Origin: an uncultured Pelagibacteraceae bacterium
Lineage (GTDB): Bacteria; Pseudomonadota; Alphaproteobacteria; Pelagibacterales; Pelagibacteraceae
Reading direction: 5' to 3'
Length of the DNA: 64,000 nucleotides
NCBI GenBank assembly: GCA_902571135.1
Contig: CACGAU010000002.1
Coordinates: 91,113-155,112 of the forward strand
The position numbers and the translations under genes were made by a program. The first letter of the stretch is position 1; each line of letters starts with the position of its first letter. Below the pieces are notes generated by a model that saw nothing but the letters and a program-made list of their open reading frames with translations, was not told where the DNA came from and made no database searches. Shown in pieces: positions 7,615 to 17,450 of this stretch.

Positions 7615-10600
7615 TTAGTTAATTATTGCCTTAATTTCTTGATTTCTTAATAAATTTAAAGCTTTTCTATCTATTTTACGTGTATTTTTTAATCTAAATT
7701 TAAGAATATTGTCCTCTGTAACTAAATTAATATTTACTAGTGTTTTACCTTCATCATTCAAAATTCTAGATATTTTTTCAATCTGTTTTTCATCATTTAG
7801 CTCAAATGAAACCTTGTTAACTGGACTGTTAAATAAATCTTTAAGTGAAGCTATTTTTTGAACATTAATTCTAGTAAGTCGATTTTCATCATTAGAAATA
7901 TTTTTAAATAATGTTAAAATAAGGGAGTTGCCCTCTTTCAAAATTTCTCTATTTAATTCTAAAACATCTGAGAAAATAAAAAGTTCAAATACATTTGATA
8001 AATCTGTTAATTTTAAAACAGCATATGAATTTCCTTTAGCGGTTTTTCTTTCTTGAACCTTCAACAGTGTTGCAGCTATGTTAGAATCTTTTAAATCCTC
8101 TTTTGAAATAAAACTTGAATAATCTATTATTTTATAATCATTAAAAATCTCTTTAAATTGATTTAACGGATGGTCTGAAATAAAGAAACCTACCGCTTCA
8201 AATTCTTTAGATAATCTTTCTTCAAATTTCCAATCTTCAGTTTTGATTAAAATCTCATCCTGCGTACTTTTATCTTCTGCAAATAAATCAATCTGATTAG
8301 CAGATTTATTTTCAAATATATTTTTACTTTTGGCTATAATTTTAGGAATAGAGTTATACAAAGCTTGTCTGTTTGGGTTTAATTTATCAAAAGCACCCGC
8401 TTTAACTAAACCTTCTAATTGAAGTTTATTTATATCTTTTGGATTTACTCTATTTATAAAATCATGAATTGATTCAAATTTTCCATTTAAAATTCTTTCC
8501 TCAACTATATTTGATATTGCCTCATAACCTACAGCCTTAATTCCTCCTAATGCATAATAAAATTTATCATCAATTGTTCTAAAATCTGCAAAACATTCAT
8601 TTATATCTGGACGTAGAACTTCAATATTTAATCTTTTTAATTCTTCGTAAAACTCACTTAACTTATTTTGATTAGATATATCCATAGTCATTGATGCTGC
8701 AATGAACTCTTTTGGATAATATGTTTTTAAAAATGCAGTTTGGTAAGAAATAATTGCATACGCAGCAGCGTGACTTTTGTTAAAGCCATATTCCGCAAAT
8801 GGTTCAATTTTTAAAAATATTCCAGCAGCAACATCTTTTGCTATTCCATTTTTAACAGCTCCAGCAATAAACCCTTGTTTCTGTTTTTCAAGTTCTGCTC
8901 TTTTCTTTTTACCCATTGCTCTTCTCAACAGATCAGCTTGTCCTGCTGTAAATCCTGACAATTTTTGCGCAATCTGCATTACCTGTTCTTGATAAATAAT
9001 TACTCCATAAGTCGGTTTTAAAATATCTTCTAGAAGTGGGTGCAAGTAATCAGGTTTTTGCTTTCCATGTTTACAATCATTATAAGTTGGAATATTGCTC
9101 ATTGGCCCTGGTCTATAGAGAGCAACTAATGCAATAATATCTTCAATATTATTTGGCTTCATTTGAGTTAAAGCTTCTCTCATACCAGCACTTTCAATTT
9201 GGAATAAGCCAACTGTTTTGCCTGTGGACATTAGATCAAAAACTTTTTGGTCTTCGTAATTAATTTTTTCTATATTAAAATCTTTAATTTTTTTTCTTAC
9301 CAGTTTTTGAGTATTGTTTATTACAGTAAGTGTTTTTAATCCCAAAAAATCGAATTTTACTAACCCTGCATTTTCTGCTGAGTACATATCAAATTGTGTC
9401 GATGGTAATAATAGATCTGCAGAAATGTCTTTATACAAAGGAACAACTTCTGTAAGTTTTTTATCTGCTATTACTACTCCAGCGGCATGTGTAGCAACGT
9501 TCCTGTTAAGACCTTCTAATTTTAAAGATAGATCAGTAAGCTTCTTTACCCTTGGATCATCATTAATAAGTTTTTGTAATCTTGGCTCTCCTGCAATACA
9601 CTGAGTTAAATTTTGTGGTCTTGACGGATCGAAAGGTATCATTTTTGATATGCTATCAACAAATCCATAAGGTAAACCCAAAACTCTCCCAACGTCTCTA
9701 ATTACCATTCGAGCTTTTAATTTACCAAATGTTATAATGTGAGCTACGCTATCTTTGTATTTTGTTGTTAAATATTCAAAAACCTGATCTCTTTTATCCT
9801 CACAAAAGTCTATATCAAAATCTGGCATTGAAATTCTATCTGGATTTAAAAATCTTTCAAAAATAAGATTAAATTTTATTGGATCAACATCTGTAATTGA
9901 TAAACACCAAGCTACTAACGAACCAGCACCTGAACCTCTTCCAGGACCTACAGGGATATCATTATTTTTAGCCCATTTGATGTAGTCTGCAACTATAAGA
10001 AAATAACTAGAATATTTCATTTCTATAATAATAGAAAGTTCATGATTAAGCCTGTCCTTATATTCTTTATATGAATTGTTATTTTCTAAATCTTTATCAC
10101 TTAAATTAAAAATATTATTGAATTTAATTTTTAATCCTTCGATCGAATCTTTTTTTAAAATTTCATCTGCATTTCCGTCTTTATCACTACTAATATTTGG
10201 CAATATTGGGTTAGAAAATAATGGTTTATAGCTACATCTTAATGGAAAATTATAATTATTTTCTAAAGCCTCAGGTAAGTCAGCAAATAATTCTGACATC
10301 TCTAAATTGGTTTTTAGGTAATGCTGATCAGTTAATCTTAACCTGTTTTTTTCATTTACATACGTCTTATTACCTATGCAAATTAAAGCATCATGAGCTT
10401 CATACATTTCTTTATCTAAGTAAAAAACCTCATTAGTTGCAATAATGGGTATTTCTAAATCTAAAGATTTTTTTAAATTAAATTTTTCAAATCCAATTTC
10501 ATTTGGATCATTATGTCTTTGAATCTCTATATAAAATTTATCCCCAAAAGATTTTTTAATTTTGCTATAAAGATCATTGATCTCAGTAAATTTTCCTTTA

Positions 10601-11031
10601 TCAAATAATTTACCAAACAAACCAAAAATAGTTCCTGAAAACACAGCAACACCATCAGAATTATTTAATAATAATTCAAAATCTATATGCGGATCTGATA
10701 ATTCATCGTTTTTTAAATACGAAAAAGATGAAAGTTCTATTATATTTTTATACCCAGCTTCATTGAGAGCAAACAAAGGGAGTAAGCCTGTCGTTTCTCC
10801 AATTTTAAAATTAATTTGAGTTCCAATTATTGGTTGAGTACCAGACTTAGAGATTTTTTCAGCAAATTCTAATGCACCACATAAATTTGAAGTGTCACAC
10901 AAACCTAAGGATCTTATTTTATTTGTCTTCGAGTATTCTTGCAAATCGTCAATTCTTGCTGCTCCTTCACAAATTGAATATTGAGTATGAATTTTAAGAT
11001 GATTAAAATTTTGAGAATGAGACTCAGACAT
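7615..11031 (-). CDS. dnaE: DNA polymerase III alpha subunit
   Basis: Catalytic subunit of the replicative polymerase. The 1138-residue protein has the expected domain order. An N-terminal PHP domain (LKIHTQYSICEGAARIDDL, about residues 12-30) is followed by the palm with GPGRGSGAGSLVAWCL and the catalytic aspartates in MPDFDIDFCEDKRDQV. The fingers region includes YEEQ-like IIYQEQVMQIAQKLSG, and helix-hairpin-helix and OB-fold segments lie towards the C-terminus. The start overlaps lolD by 8 bp. It is the last gene of a 22-gene co-directional run from nuoA, and a 130-bp leader then separates it from rpsB. Confidence 0.96.
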   Translation of the reverse strand: MSESHSQNFNHLKIHTQYSICEGAARIDDLQEYSKTNKIRSLGLCDTSNLCGALEFAEKISKSGTQPIIGTQINFKIGETTGLLPLFALNEAGYKNIIELSSFSYLKNDELSDPHIDFELLLNNSDGVAVFSGTIFGLFGKLFDKGKFTEINDLYSKIKKSFGDKFYIEIQRHNDPNEIGFEKFNLKKSLDLEIPIIATNEVFYLDKEMYEAHDALICIGNKTYVNEKNRLRLTDQHYLKTNLEMSELFADLPEALENNYNFPLRCSYKPLFSNPILPNISSDKDGNADEILKKDSIEGLKIKFNNIFNLSDKDLENNNSYKEYKDRLNHELSIIIEMKYSSYFLIVADYIKWAKNNDIPVGPGRGSGAGSLVAWCLSITDVDPIKFNLIFERFLNPDRISMPDFDIDFCEDKRDQVFEYLTTKYKDSVAHIITFGKLKARMVIRDVGRVLGLPYGFVDSISKMIPFDPSRPQNLTQCIAGEPRLQKLINDDPRVKKLTDLSLKLEGLNRNVATHAAGVVIADKKLTEVVPLYKDISADLLLPSTQFDMYSAENAGLVKFDFLGLKTLTVINNTQKLVRKKIKDFNIEKINYEDQKVFDLMSTGKTVGLFQIESAGMREALTQMKPNNIEDIIALVALYRPGPMSNIPTYNDCKHGKQKPDYLHPLLEDILKPTYGVIIYQEQVMQIAQKLSGFTAGQADLLRRAMGKKKRAELEKQKQGFIAGAVKNGIAKDVAAGIFLKIEPFAEYGFNKSHAAAYAIISYQTAFLKTYYPKEFIAASMTMDISNQNKLSEFYEELKRLNIEVLRPDINECFADFRTIDDKFYYALGGIKAVGYEAISNIVEERILNGKFESIHDFINRVNPKDINKLQLEGLVKAGAFDKLNPNRQALYNSIPKIIAKSKNIFENKSANQIDLFAEDKSTQDEILIKTEDWKFEERLSKEFEAVGFFISDHPLNQFKEIFNDYKIIDYSSFISKEDLKDSNIAATLLKVQERKTAKGNSYAVLKLTDLSNVFELFIFSDVLELNREILKEGNSLILTLFKNISNDENRLTRINVQKIASLKDLFNSPVNKVSFELNDEKQIEKISRILNDEGKTLVNINLVTEDNILKFRLKNTRKIDRKALNLLRNQEIKAIIN

Positions 11032-11701
11032 TAGATGATTTTATACTACCATCTATCATCTCCAATAGGCAATCTGCCTTATTGGCAAAGAATCTATTAT
11101 GGGTTGCAAATATAATAAGTCTGTCTGGTTTTTTTTGTTTATTTAAAAGTTCAAAAACATCTTTTGCAGTTTCCATATCTAAGCTTCCTGTTGGTTCATC
11201 TGCTAAAAGAATTTCAGGATCATTTACAATTGCTCTTGCTATAGCAACTCTTTGAGCCTCACCGCCAGATAGTTGAGATGGAAAGTGATCTGCCCTTTTA
11301 GAAAGACCAATTTTTTTAAGTAATTTTTCTGCATTAGATATTGCTAATTCTTTATTGTTATTAATTGCAAGTGAGGCCAAATATATATTTTCTAAAGCAG
11401 TAAAATCTGGGAGAAGATTATTTTGTTGATAAATAATTCCTATTTTTTTTGATCTATAAACATCATTTTTTTCAGACTCATTGAAATTTATTGGAATTTT
11501 ATCAAAATTGATTGATCCAGATGACGGTCTATCTATCAATGAAATTAAATTTAATAGTGTTGATTTACCAGACCCAGAGGGTCCCATTATAGAATAGCTT
11601 TTACCTTTATTAAACTTAAAAGAAAGATTTTTTAATACTTTAACAGTTTTTTCATTTTTAAAATTTTTAGATATTTTTTTTAATTCAAGAAAATTATTCA
11701 T
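11024..11701 (-). CDS. lolD: Lipoprotein-releasing ABC transporter ATP-binding protein
   Basis: ATPase of the LolCDE-type complex, which extracts lipoproteins from the inner membrane for delivery to the outer membrane. ABC motifs are intact: Walker A GPSGSGKSTLLNL (about residues 40-52), Q-loop IYQQNNLLPDF, signature LSGGEAQRVAIARA, Walker B ILLADEPTGSLD, and the switch His in FATHN. The length of 225 aa is typical. It overlaps both its membrane partner upstream and dnaE downstream by 8 bp. Confidence 0.93.
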   Translation of the reverse strand: MNNFLELKKISKNFKNEKTVKVLKNLSFKFNKGKSYSIMGPSGSGKSTLLNLISLIDRPSSGSINFDKIPINFNESEKNDVYRSKKIGIIYQQNNLLPDFTALENIYLASLAINNNKELAISNAEKLLKKIGLSKRADHFPSQLSGGEAQRVAIARAIVNDPEILLADEPTGSLDMETAKDVFELLNKQKKPDRLIIFATHNRFFANKADCLLEMIDGSIKSSNV

Positions 11702-12926
11702 ATTTTAGAGATTTAATTGGGTCCAGTTTAGCTGCTTTAAATGCAGGAAAAATTGAAACTATTATTGTTATAATTATTGAACAAATTGAAATTAAAAAAA
11801 TTGATTTTGGATCTATTTCTGAAGGCATCTTACTTAAAAAATAAATTTCTTCTGGAAATAAACTTATATTAAATGTTGAACTAAGAAATTGTCTAAAATT
11901 TTCTATATAAAGAGAAAAAGTTACACCTAAAATAATTCCAAAAATAGTAGCTGATGTTCCTATAAATACCCCTATTAAAAAAAATATCTTTACAATTGAC
12001 TTATTTAAAACACCAATTGATTTTAAAATTGCTATATCTCTTGTTTTGTTTTTAACTAATATTGTTAGTCCTGAAATTATATTAAATGCTGCAACAATAA
12101 TTATTAAAGATAAAATGATAAACATAACATTCCTCTCTACTTTCAGAGCGGAAAATAATGAACTATTCATATCTGCCCAACTAAAAACAAATTCTTCGTT
12201 AAAAATTTCTTGAATAATAAATTTTTGTTGCTCAATTTTATTCGGTTTTTTTAAATAAATTTCTATTTTTCTATCATCTGACTTATAGTCAAAAAAATCT
12301 TCAAGTGTGCTTAAGTTAATAAATGCTACATTGTTATCAAATTCAGCTAAACCACTATTATAAATTGAGGTTATCAGAAACGTTTTTTGTTTTGGCATAC
12401 TACCAATAATTGTTTCTACCCCAGATGGTGAAAGTAAAGTTAATTCATCACCTATTTTAAGATTTAATGAAAAACTTAATTCATTACCTATTGATATAAA
12501 ATTTCCATTTAATTGTTTCTTGTTACCTTTAAATTTATCATTTTTAACAATTTCTAAACTTGAAAAGTCACCTGTTTTATATCCACGTAAAACTATTCCT
12601 TTTGATGTATTGTTTTTAAGTATAATAGCTTCACCGGAGTTACTAAAAATTATATTTTCTGAAATTAATTTTAAATTTTTTTTATTTATTTTTTTTTCAT
12701 CAATTGGATTTCCATAAGTTTTTACTGTTATGTGTGAGTTAAAGCCTACTATTTTATTAATCAGCTCAGTCCTAAATCCGTTCATAACTGACATCACAAT
12801 AATAAGAACTGCAACTCCAAGACTTATTCCTATAAAAGAAAAAATAGATATAACATTCAAAAAGCCATCTTTTTTTCTGGCTTTTAAAAATCTAAAAGTA
12901 ATTTCTTTTTCTAAAGTAGAAATCAA
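11694..12926 (-). CDS. lolC: Lipoprotein-releasing system transmembrane protein (LolC/LolE family)
   Basis: Membrane subunit partner of LolD. The 410-residue protein has one N-terminal transmembrane helix (about residues 23-48, FSFIGISLGVAVLIIVMSVM), a large periplasmic domain, and three C-terminal helices of the FtsX/MacB fold. The conserved segment KTRDIAILKSIGV lies at about residue 292. Only one membrane gene is present next to lolD, so the complex may be a homodimer, as in many alphaproteobacteria with a single LolF-type protein. The choice between LolC, LolE and LolF names is a convention here. Confidence 0.88.
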   Translation of the reverse strand: MISTLEKEITFRFLKARKKDGFLNVISIFSFIGISLGVAVLIIVMSVMNGFRTELINKIVGFNSHITVKTYGNPIDEKKINKKNLKLISENIIFSNSGEAIILKNNTSKGIVLRGYKTGDFSSLEIVKNDKFKGNKKQLNGNFISIGNELSFSLNLKIGDELTLLSPSGVETIIGSMPKQKTFLITSIYNSGLAEFDNNVAFINLSTLEDFFDYKSDDRKIEIYLKKPNKIEQQKFIIQEIFNEEFVFSWADMNSSLFSALKVERNVMFIILSLIIIVAAFNIISGLTILVKNKTRDIAILKSIGVLNKSIVKIFFLIGVFIGTSATIFGIILGVTFSLYIENFRQFLSSTFNISLFPEEIYFLSKMPSEIDPKSIFLISICSIIITIIVSIFPAFKAAKLDPIKSLKYE

Positions 12927-14257
12927 ATTGAATTTTTTTGTTTAGTTATAATTTCTATAATTTTACTTAACGGCAAATTTTGAGTTTCACCACCGGTTTC
13001 CTTGAACTCTAATAAATCACCCTCACTTTTCTTACCAATAATAATTTGATATGGGGCACCAATTAAATTCATTTTTTTTATTTTTGATGAGAAATTCTCA
13101 TCTGTATCATCAATGATTGCATCAATATTATTTTTAAGCAATTCTATATTGATATTATTTGCTTTATCTAAAGCTGAGGTATCATTTTTATTTATCATAG
13201 GTATTATAGCAATATTATAAGGAGCAACAGACAATGGCCATTTCATGATTTCATTTTTGTCATCATATTTTGCCTCAATTATAGCCCCTACTAACCTTGA
13301 TACACCAATTCCATAAGAACCCATTTTAACAAAAACTTTTTTTCCTCCTGGTAAATCAACAGATGCTCCCATTGGTTTTGAGTACTTATCACCAAAATAA
13401 AATATATGACCTACTTCGATACCTTTTGTAATCAATTGATTTTCCTTAGAAACAATTTTTTCAAAATCTTCTTTATTAAACTTTTCATCAGTAACAGCAT
13501 AAAACTGTTCATATTTTTTTCTCATACTTTCCAATGATGCTTTTTCTATTTCGGTATCATCACTATCAAGATCAAATATTCTTTTATCTGTGAAAATTTT
13601 ACTTTCTCCAGTATCAGCAAGAATAATAAATTCATGAGATAAGTTTCCACCTATAGGTCCTGTATCAGCAGCCATAGGTATTGCTGTCAAAGATAATCTT
13701 TTAAAAGTTCTCAAATATGAAAGAAAGAATTTATTATAAGAATAAAAAGCTTCTTCATCTGATACATCGAATGAATAGGCATCTTTCATATAAAACTCTC
13801 TACCTCGCATAATTCCAAATCTAGGTCTAATTTCATCTCTGAACTTCCATTGAATATGATACATAAGTTGTGGGAGTGATTTATAAGATTTTATTGAAGA
13901 TCTAAAAATTTCAGTAACTTGCTCCTCATTGGTTGGTCCATATAACATTTCTCTATTTTGACGGTCCGTTATTCTTAACATCTCTTCACCATAATCGTCA
14001 TAACGACCACTTTCTTTCCAAATTTCGCTGGATTGAATTGTTGGCATTAATATTTCTTGAGCTCCAATTTTGTTTTGTTCTTGTCTGACAATGTCTTCTA
14101 TTTTTTTCATTACCTTAAAACCTAAAGGTAACCATGAATAAATTCCTGCAGAGGCTTGCTTAATCATGCCTACTCTCAACATCAATTGATGAGATTTAAT
14201 TTTTGCTTCTGAAGGATTATTTTTTAATATTGGTATAAATGAATTTGATAAAAGCAT
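12923..14257 (-). CDS. proS: Prolyl-tRNA synthetase (short, alphaproteobacterial type)
   Basis: Charges tRNA-Pro. Class II synthetase motifs are present: motif 1 around SAGIYSWLPLGFKVMKKIE (about residues 36-54), motif 2 FRDEIRPRFGIMRGREFYMKD, and motif 3 GSYGIGVSRLVGAI. A C-terminal anticodon-binding domain follows. At 444 aa it lacks the long editing insertion of the roughly 570-aa E. coli enzyme. This is the compact form usual in alphaproteobacteria and mitochondria, so the absence is not a truncation. It starts 1 bp after the DUF1467 gene and overlaps lolC by 4 bp. Confidence 0.95.
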   Translation of the reverse strand: MLLSNSFIPILKNNPSEAKIKSHQLMLRVGMIKQASAGIYSWLPLGFKVMKKIEDIVRQEQNKIGAQEILMPTIQSSEIWKESGRYDDYGEEMLRITDRQNREMLYGPTNEEQVTEIFRSSIKSYKSLPQLMYHIQWKFRDEIRPRFGIMRGREFYMKDAYSFDVSDEEAFYSYNKFFLSYLRTFKRLSLTAIPMAADTGPIGGNLSHEFIILADTGESKIFTDKRIFDLDSDDTEIEKASLESMRKKYEQFYAVTDEKFNKEDFEKIVSKENQLITKGIEVGHIFYFGDKYSKPMGASVDLPGGKKVFVKMGSYGIGVSRLVGAIIEAKYDDKNEIMKWPLSVAPYNIAIIPMINKNDTSALDKANNINIELLKNNIDAIIDDTDENFSSKIKKMNLIGAPYQIIIGKKSEGDLLEFKETGGETQNLPLSKIIEIITKQKNSI

Positions 14258-14258
14258 C

Positions 14259-14504
14259 TTAATTAATCATATTTCTTAAATTTAAATATTCAAATTTAAT
14301 TAATAAGTAAATTATTATGAAAATGACAGTAGTAATTCCAGTGCAATACAGGAATTTTTTCAGCATTTTTGGATTTTCAGGTGAACCAGGATCCTCACCG
14401 TCAATTTTTACAGTCTTTATTCGATTCACATCTATAGGGAGAATAGCAAAAAAAACTATCCACCATATAATTATATAGATAATAGCTAAGCCTGTTGCGC
14501 TCAT
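14259..14504 (-). CDS. DUF1467-family small membrane protein
   Basis: An 81-residue inner-membrane protein with two predicted helices (about residues 3-24 and 50-70). They flank a short loop containing the DUF1467 hallmark PGSPENP. Function is unknown. In many alphaproteobacteria this family is encoded next to ribonuclease J and proS, as here. It overlaps the rnj stop by one base and is followed by proS after 1 bp, so it is almost certainly co-translated with them. Confidence 0.8.
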   Translation of the reverse strand: MSATGLAIIYIIIWWIVFFAILPIDVNRIKTVKIDGEDPGSPENPKMLKKFLYCTGITTVIFIIIYLLIKFEYLNLRNMIN

Positions 14505-16162
14505 TAAATTCTTACTAAATTGATATTGGTAAAAGGTTTTTTCCCTGTTCTCTCTTTAGAAAATTTTCTACATGCAATTTTTAATGCATCAATAAGATTG
14601 TGTTCTTGTTGTTTGCTTCCAATTTTAAAAGTTCTAGAAGTTTTCTCTATTTCCTCTTCTAATCCATAAACAAAATCATCTCGATCATCTACAGGTAAAC
14701 CACGAAATGAAAGAATAGGGTTATTGTGTATATTACCTTTGGGCGTAATCATAATTGTTACCTCGAGATATCCATTTGCGCTTAAATTTTTCCTATCTTT
14801 TATCGATTGTGAATCTGGATCAACACTAACACTGCCATCCAAGTAAAGTCTGCCACTTGGAGCCTTATCATACACTTCAGGTTTTTCACCTGGATATAAC
14901 TTAACGATATCACCATTTTCTACTTGAACTGGATGTGGCACTTGCATTTCTTTTGCAAAATTAATGTGCTCTATCATATGTCTGTGTTCACCGTGCACAG
15001 GTATTACGCACCTAGGTTTTACCCATTGATACATCTCTTTAAGATCTTCTCTATTTGGATGTCCAGAAACATGCACAAATTCGGTTTCTTCAGATATTAC
15101 TTCAATTCCATCTTTAACAAGTTGATTGTGAAGTTTATAAAGTTTTTTTTCATTACCAGGTATAATTTTTGAAGAAAAAATTACAGCATCATCTTTTTCA
15201 ATAAAAACATCTGGATGAACATAACTAGAAATTCTCATCATTGCACCCATTGGTTCGCCTTGACTTCCAGTACATAAATACACAATTTTTTCTCTTGAAA
15301 AATTTTTAGCTTCTCTTGGATCTATTGGCTCAATTGTATTTTTTAAATAACCACATTGACGCGCAGCTTTATAAATACGATGCATTGATCTTCCAACTAA
15401 AGAGATTTGTCTTCCTGTTTGTTCTGCACAATAAAAAGCTGTCTCCATTCTAGCTACGTTGGAAGCAAATGATGTTATGATAATTCTTTTTTTTAATCGA
15501 GACATAACGTTTAACATATTTTTTCTTACATCTAATTCTGAACCTGATCTACCGGCGCTAAAAACATTTGTTGAATCACAAATCATTGCTAGTACACCCT
15601 CTTCACCAATTTCCTTTAATCTTTTTTCGTTTATGTTGTCTCCAATCAAAGGATTTGGATCTACCTTCCAATCTCCAGTATGCAAAATAACTCCTGCAGG
15701 AGTTTTTATTCTAAGGCCGTTTGGTTCTAATATAGAATGCGTTAAAGTAATATATTCAATTTCAAATGGATCCAGAGAAACCTTTCCATTTAACTCAACA
15801 ATCTGTAAATCATTAGTTATATCGATTTGTTTTTCTCTAAATTTTTCTCGAATTAATACAGCTGTAAAAGGAGTTGCAAAAATTTTACATTGTAATTTTG
15901 GCCACAGATGAGCAATTGCACCAATGTGATCCTCGTGTGCGTGTGTTAAAACTATTCCTAATAAATTATCTTTTCTTTCTACTATAAACCCAGGATCTGG
16001 ATAAATTAAATCAACACCTGGAATAGTATCATCTGCAAATGTTACCCCTATGTCGACCATAATCCATTTATGATCACTAGGCTGTCCATAGCCAAACAAA
16101 TTCATGTTCATGCCTATTTCACCTGATCCACCTAATGGACAAAATAATAATTCATCTTTCAT
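14504..16162 (-). CDS. rnj: Ribonuclease J
   Basis: Metallo-beta-lactamase/beta-CASP ribonuclease with 5'-3' exonuclease and endonuclease activity in RNA decay and processing. The zinc-binding motif HAHEDH is at residues 74-79. Further ligands lie in LHTGDWKVDP and CDSTNVFSAGRSGSE, and the beta-CASP motif region includes CTGSQGEPMGAM and the late HVSGHPNRED. The length of 552 aa is normal. It lies 1 bp after coaX and overlaps the DUF1467 gene. Alphaproteobacterial RNase J is usually encoded in this coaX-proS interval. Confidence 0.94.
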   Translation of the reverse strand: MKDELLFCPLGGSGEIGMNMNLFGYGQPSDHKWIMVDIGVTFADDTIPGVDLIYPDPGFIVERKDNLLGIVLTHAHEDHIGAIAHLWPKLQCKIFATPFTAVLIREKFREKQIDITNDLQIVELNGKVSLDPFEIEYITLTHSILEPNGLRIKTPAGVILHTGDWKVDPNPLIGDNINEKRLKEIGEEGVLAMICDSTNVFSAGRSGSELDVRKNMLNVMSRLKKRIIITSFASNVARMETAFYCAEQTGRQISLVGRSMHRIYKAARQCGYLKNTIEPIDPREAKNFSREKIVYLCTGSQGEPMGAMMRISSYVHPDVFIEKDDAVIFSSKIIPGNEKKLYKLHNQLVKDGIEVISEETEFVHVSGHPNREDLKEMYQWVKPRCVIPVHGEHRHMIEHINFAKEMQVPHPVQVENGDIVKLYPGEKPEVYDKAPSGRLYLDGSVSVDPDSQSIKDRKNLSANGYLEVTIMITPKGNIHNNPILSFRGLPVDDRDDFVYGLEEEIEKTSRTFKIGSKQQEHNLIDALKIACRKFSKERTGKKPFTNINLVRI

Positions 16163-16163
16163 A

Positions 16164-16910
16164 TTATTTAATTAATTTTGAAATCTTTATTAAGCCTTTA
16201 ATTGTAATATCTTGGTTGTGACTTGTTTTCGTTTTTATTGAGTTTTTAAATAAATCTGAAAATCCACCAGTAATAATTACTTTAAAAGACTTTCTGGTCT
16301 CCTTCTTAATTAAATTAAGAATATTGTCAATTAAACCTGCATAACCCCAAAAAAAGCCTGATCTAACAGCAGAGATTGTATTTTTGCCAATGACTTTATT
16401 AATCTTTTTTAAATCTATTTTTGGAATCAAGGTTGCTTTGTCAGACAAGGTATTAAGAGATAATCTCACACCCGGGGCAATAATTCCTCCAAAATAAGTA
16501 TTTTTAATAAGTACATCAAAAGTTGTTGCTGTACCAAAATCTAAAATTATAAAATTATTTTTGTTATTCATTAAACTTATAGCATTAGTAATTCTATCTG
16601 AGCCTACCTGTTTATAATCTACTTTGATTTTTATAAGTGATTTTAGGTTTAATTTTTTAACCTCATAGCATTTTAGTTTAACTTTTTTCGATAAAAATTT
16701 ATTAATTATAGAAAATGTTTTTGGAACGACACTACAAAATAATATTTTTTCAATTTTATTTAATTGAATTTTATTTTTTTTAAATAAAATATTAAGCTGC
16801 TTGTAGTTTATAGATTTTGATAAAAAAGTAATTTTTTTTGTAATTTTATTATTTTTAGAAACAATACATAATTTTGTTTCCGTATTACCAATATCACCTA
16901 GAATATACAT
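16164..16910 (-). CDS. coaX: Type III pantothenate kinase
   Basis: Phosphorylates pantothenate in the first step of coenzyme A synthesis. The 248-residue protein shows the ASKHA-fold motifs of CoaX: an N-terminal phosphate loop DIGNTETKLCI (about residues 5-15), the pantothenate-binding GSDRITNAIS (about 103-112), and FIILDFGTATTFDVL (about 119-133). A later ITGGFSD provides the adenosine motif. Length matches the family. It lies 3 bp after birA and 1 bp before rnj. Confidence 0.92.
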   Translation of the reverse strand: MYILGDIGNTETKLCIVSKNNKITKKITFLSKSINYKQLNILFKKNKIQLNKIEKILFCSVVPKTFSIINKFLSKKVKLKCYEVKKLNLKSLIKIKVDYKQVGSDRITNAISLMNNKNNFIILDFGTATTFDVLIKNTYFGGIIAPGVRLSLNTLSDKATLIPKIDLKKINKVIGKNTISAVRSGFFWGYAGLIDNILNLIKKETRKSFKVIITGGFSDLFKNSIKTKTSHNQDITIKGLIKISKLIK

Positions 16911-16913
16911 TAT

Positions 16914-17450
16914 TTAATTTTTATACAATTTCGATAAATTTTTTTCAAAAAGTTGTTTTAGTTTATTTTCTATAATTAATTTACTAATACTTTTTTTAGT
17001 TACCTCTTGCAAGTTTGTGGCAGGATAATTCTTAATAATTGGATTTTTTTTAATATTTATGCCTATGCCAGTAATTAAAAATTTTTTACCTCTTATAAAT
17101 ATGACTTCTTGTAAAATGCCACTAATCTTTTTTTTATCAATTAATAGGTCGTTCGGTTTTTTAAATAAAATTTTTTTACTTGTAAATAACGAGAGTAATT
17201 TTTTTACTAAAAGACAATTGATTTTTGTTATAGTGTTAATCGATAGTTTTGTTTTATTAAGTTCATTGAAGAATGATATAAACAAATTTCCTTTTGACGA
17301 TATCCATTTTCTTCCATACTGTCCTCTACCATTCACTTGTGTTTCAGCAACAACCATACCTAAGTTGTATTTAGTTTCTTTGATAATTCTTATTGCAGTA
17401 TTATTTGTACTTTTAACTTTTTTAAATTTAAATTTTTTTAATTTCATCAA
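16914..17450 (-). CDS. birA: Biotin--protein ligase (compact, catalytic domain only)
   Basis: Transfers biotin to biotin carboxyl carrier proteins. The biotin/ATP-binding motif GRGQYGRKWISSKGNLFISF is at about residues 42-61, and the catalytic core KKISGILQEVIF is at about 107-118. At 178 aa it lacks both the N-terminal DNA-binding domain and most of the C-terminal SH3-like domain seen in the 321-aa E. coli BirA. It should therefore ligate biotin but not act as a repressor. It overlaps the end of nuoN by 4 bp. Confidence 0.87.
   Translation of the reverse strand: MMKLKKFKFKKVKSTNNTAIRIIKETKYNLGMVVAETQVNGRGQYGRKWISSKGNLFISFFNELNKTKLSINTITKINCLLVKKLLSLFTSKKILFKKPNDLLIDKKKISGILQEVIFIRGKKFLITGIGINIKKNPIIKNYPATNLQEVTKKSISKLIIENKLKQLFEKNLSKLYKN

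Noticed and set aside
12923..14257. Truncated prolyl-tRNA synthetase
   Set aside because: The shorter length reflects the known compact alphaproteobacterial form without the editing insertion; all class II motifs are intact.
15459..15911. A 150-codon plus-strand open frame inside rnj
   Set aside because: It is the complement of a well-conserved RNase J region that includes the beta-CASP domain; a second gene there is not supported.
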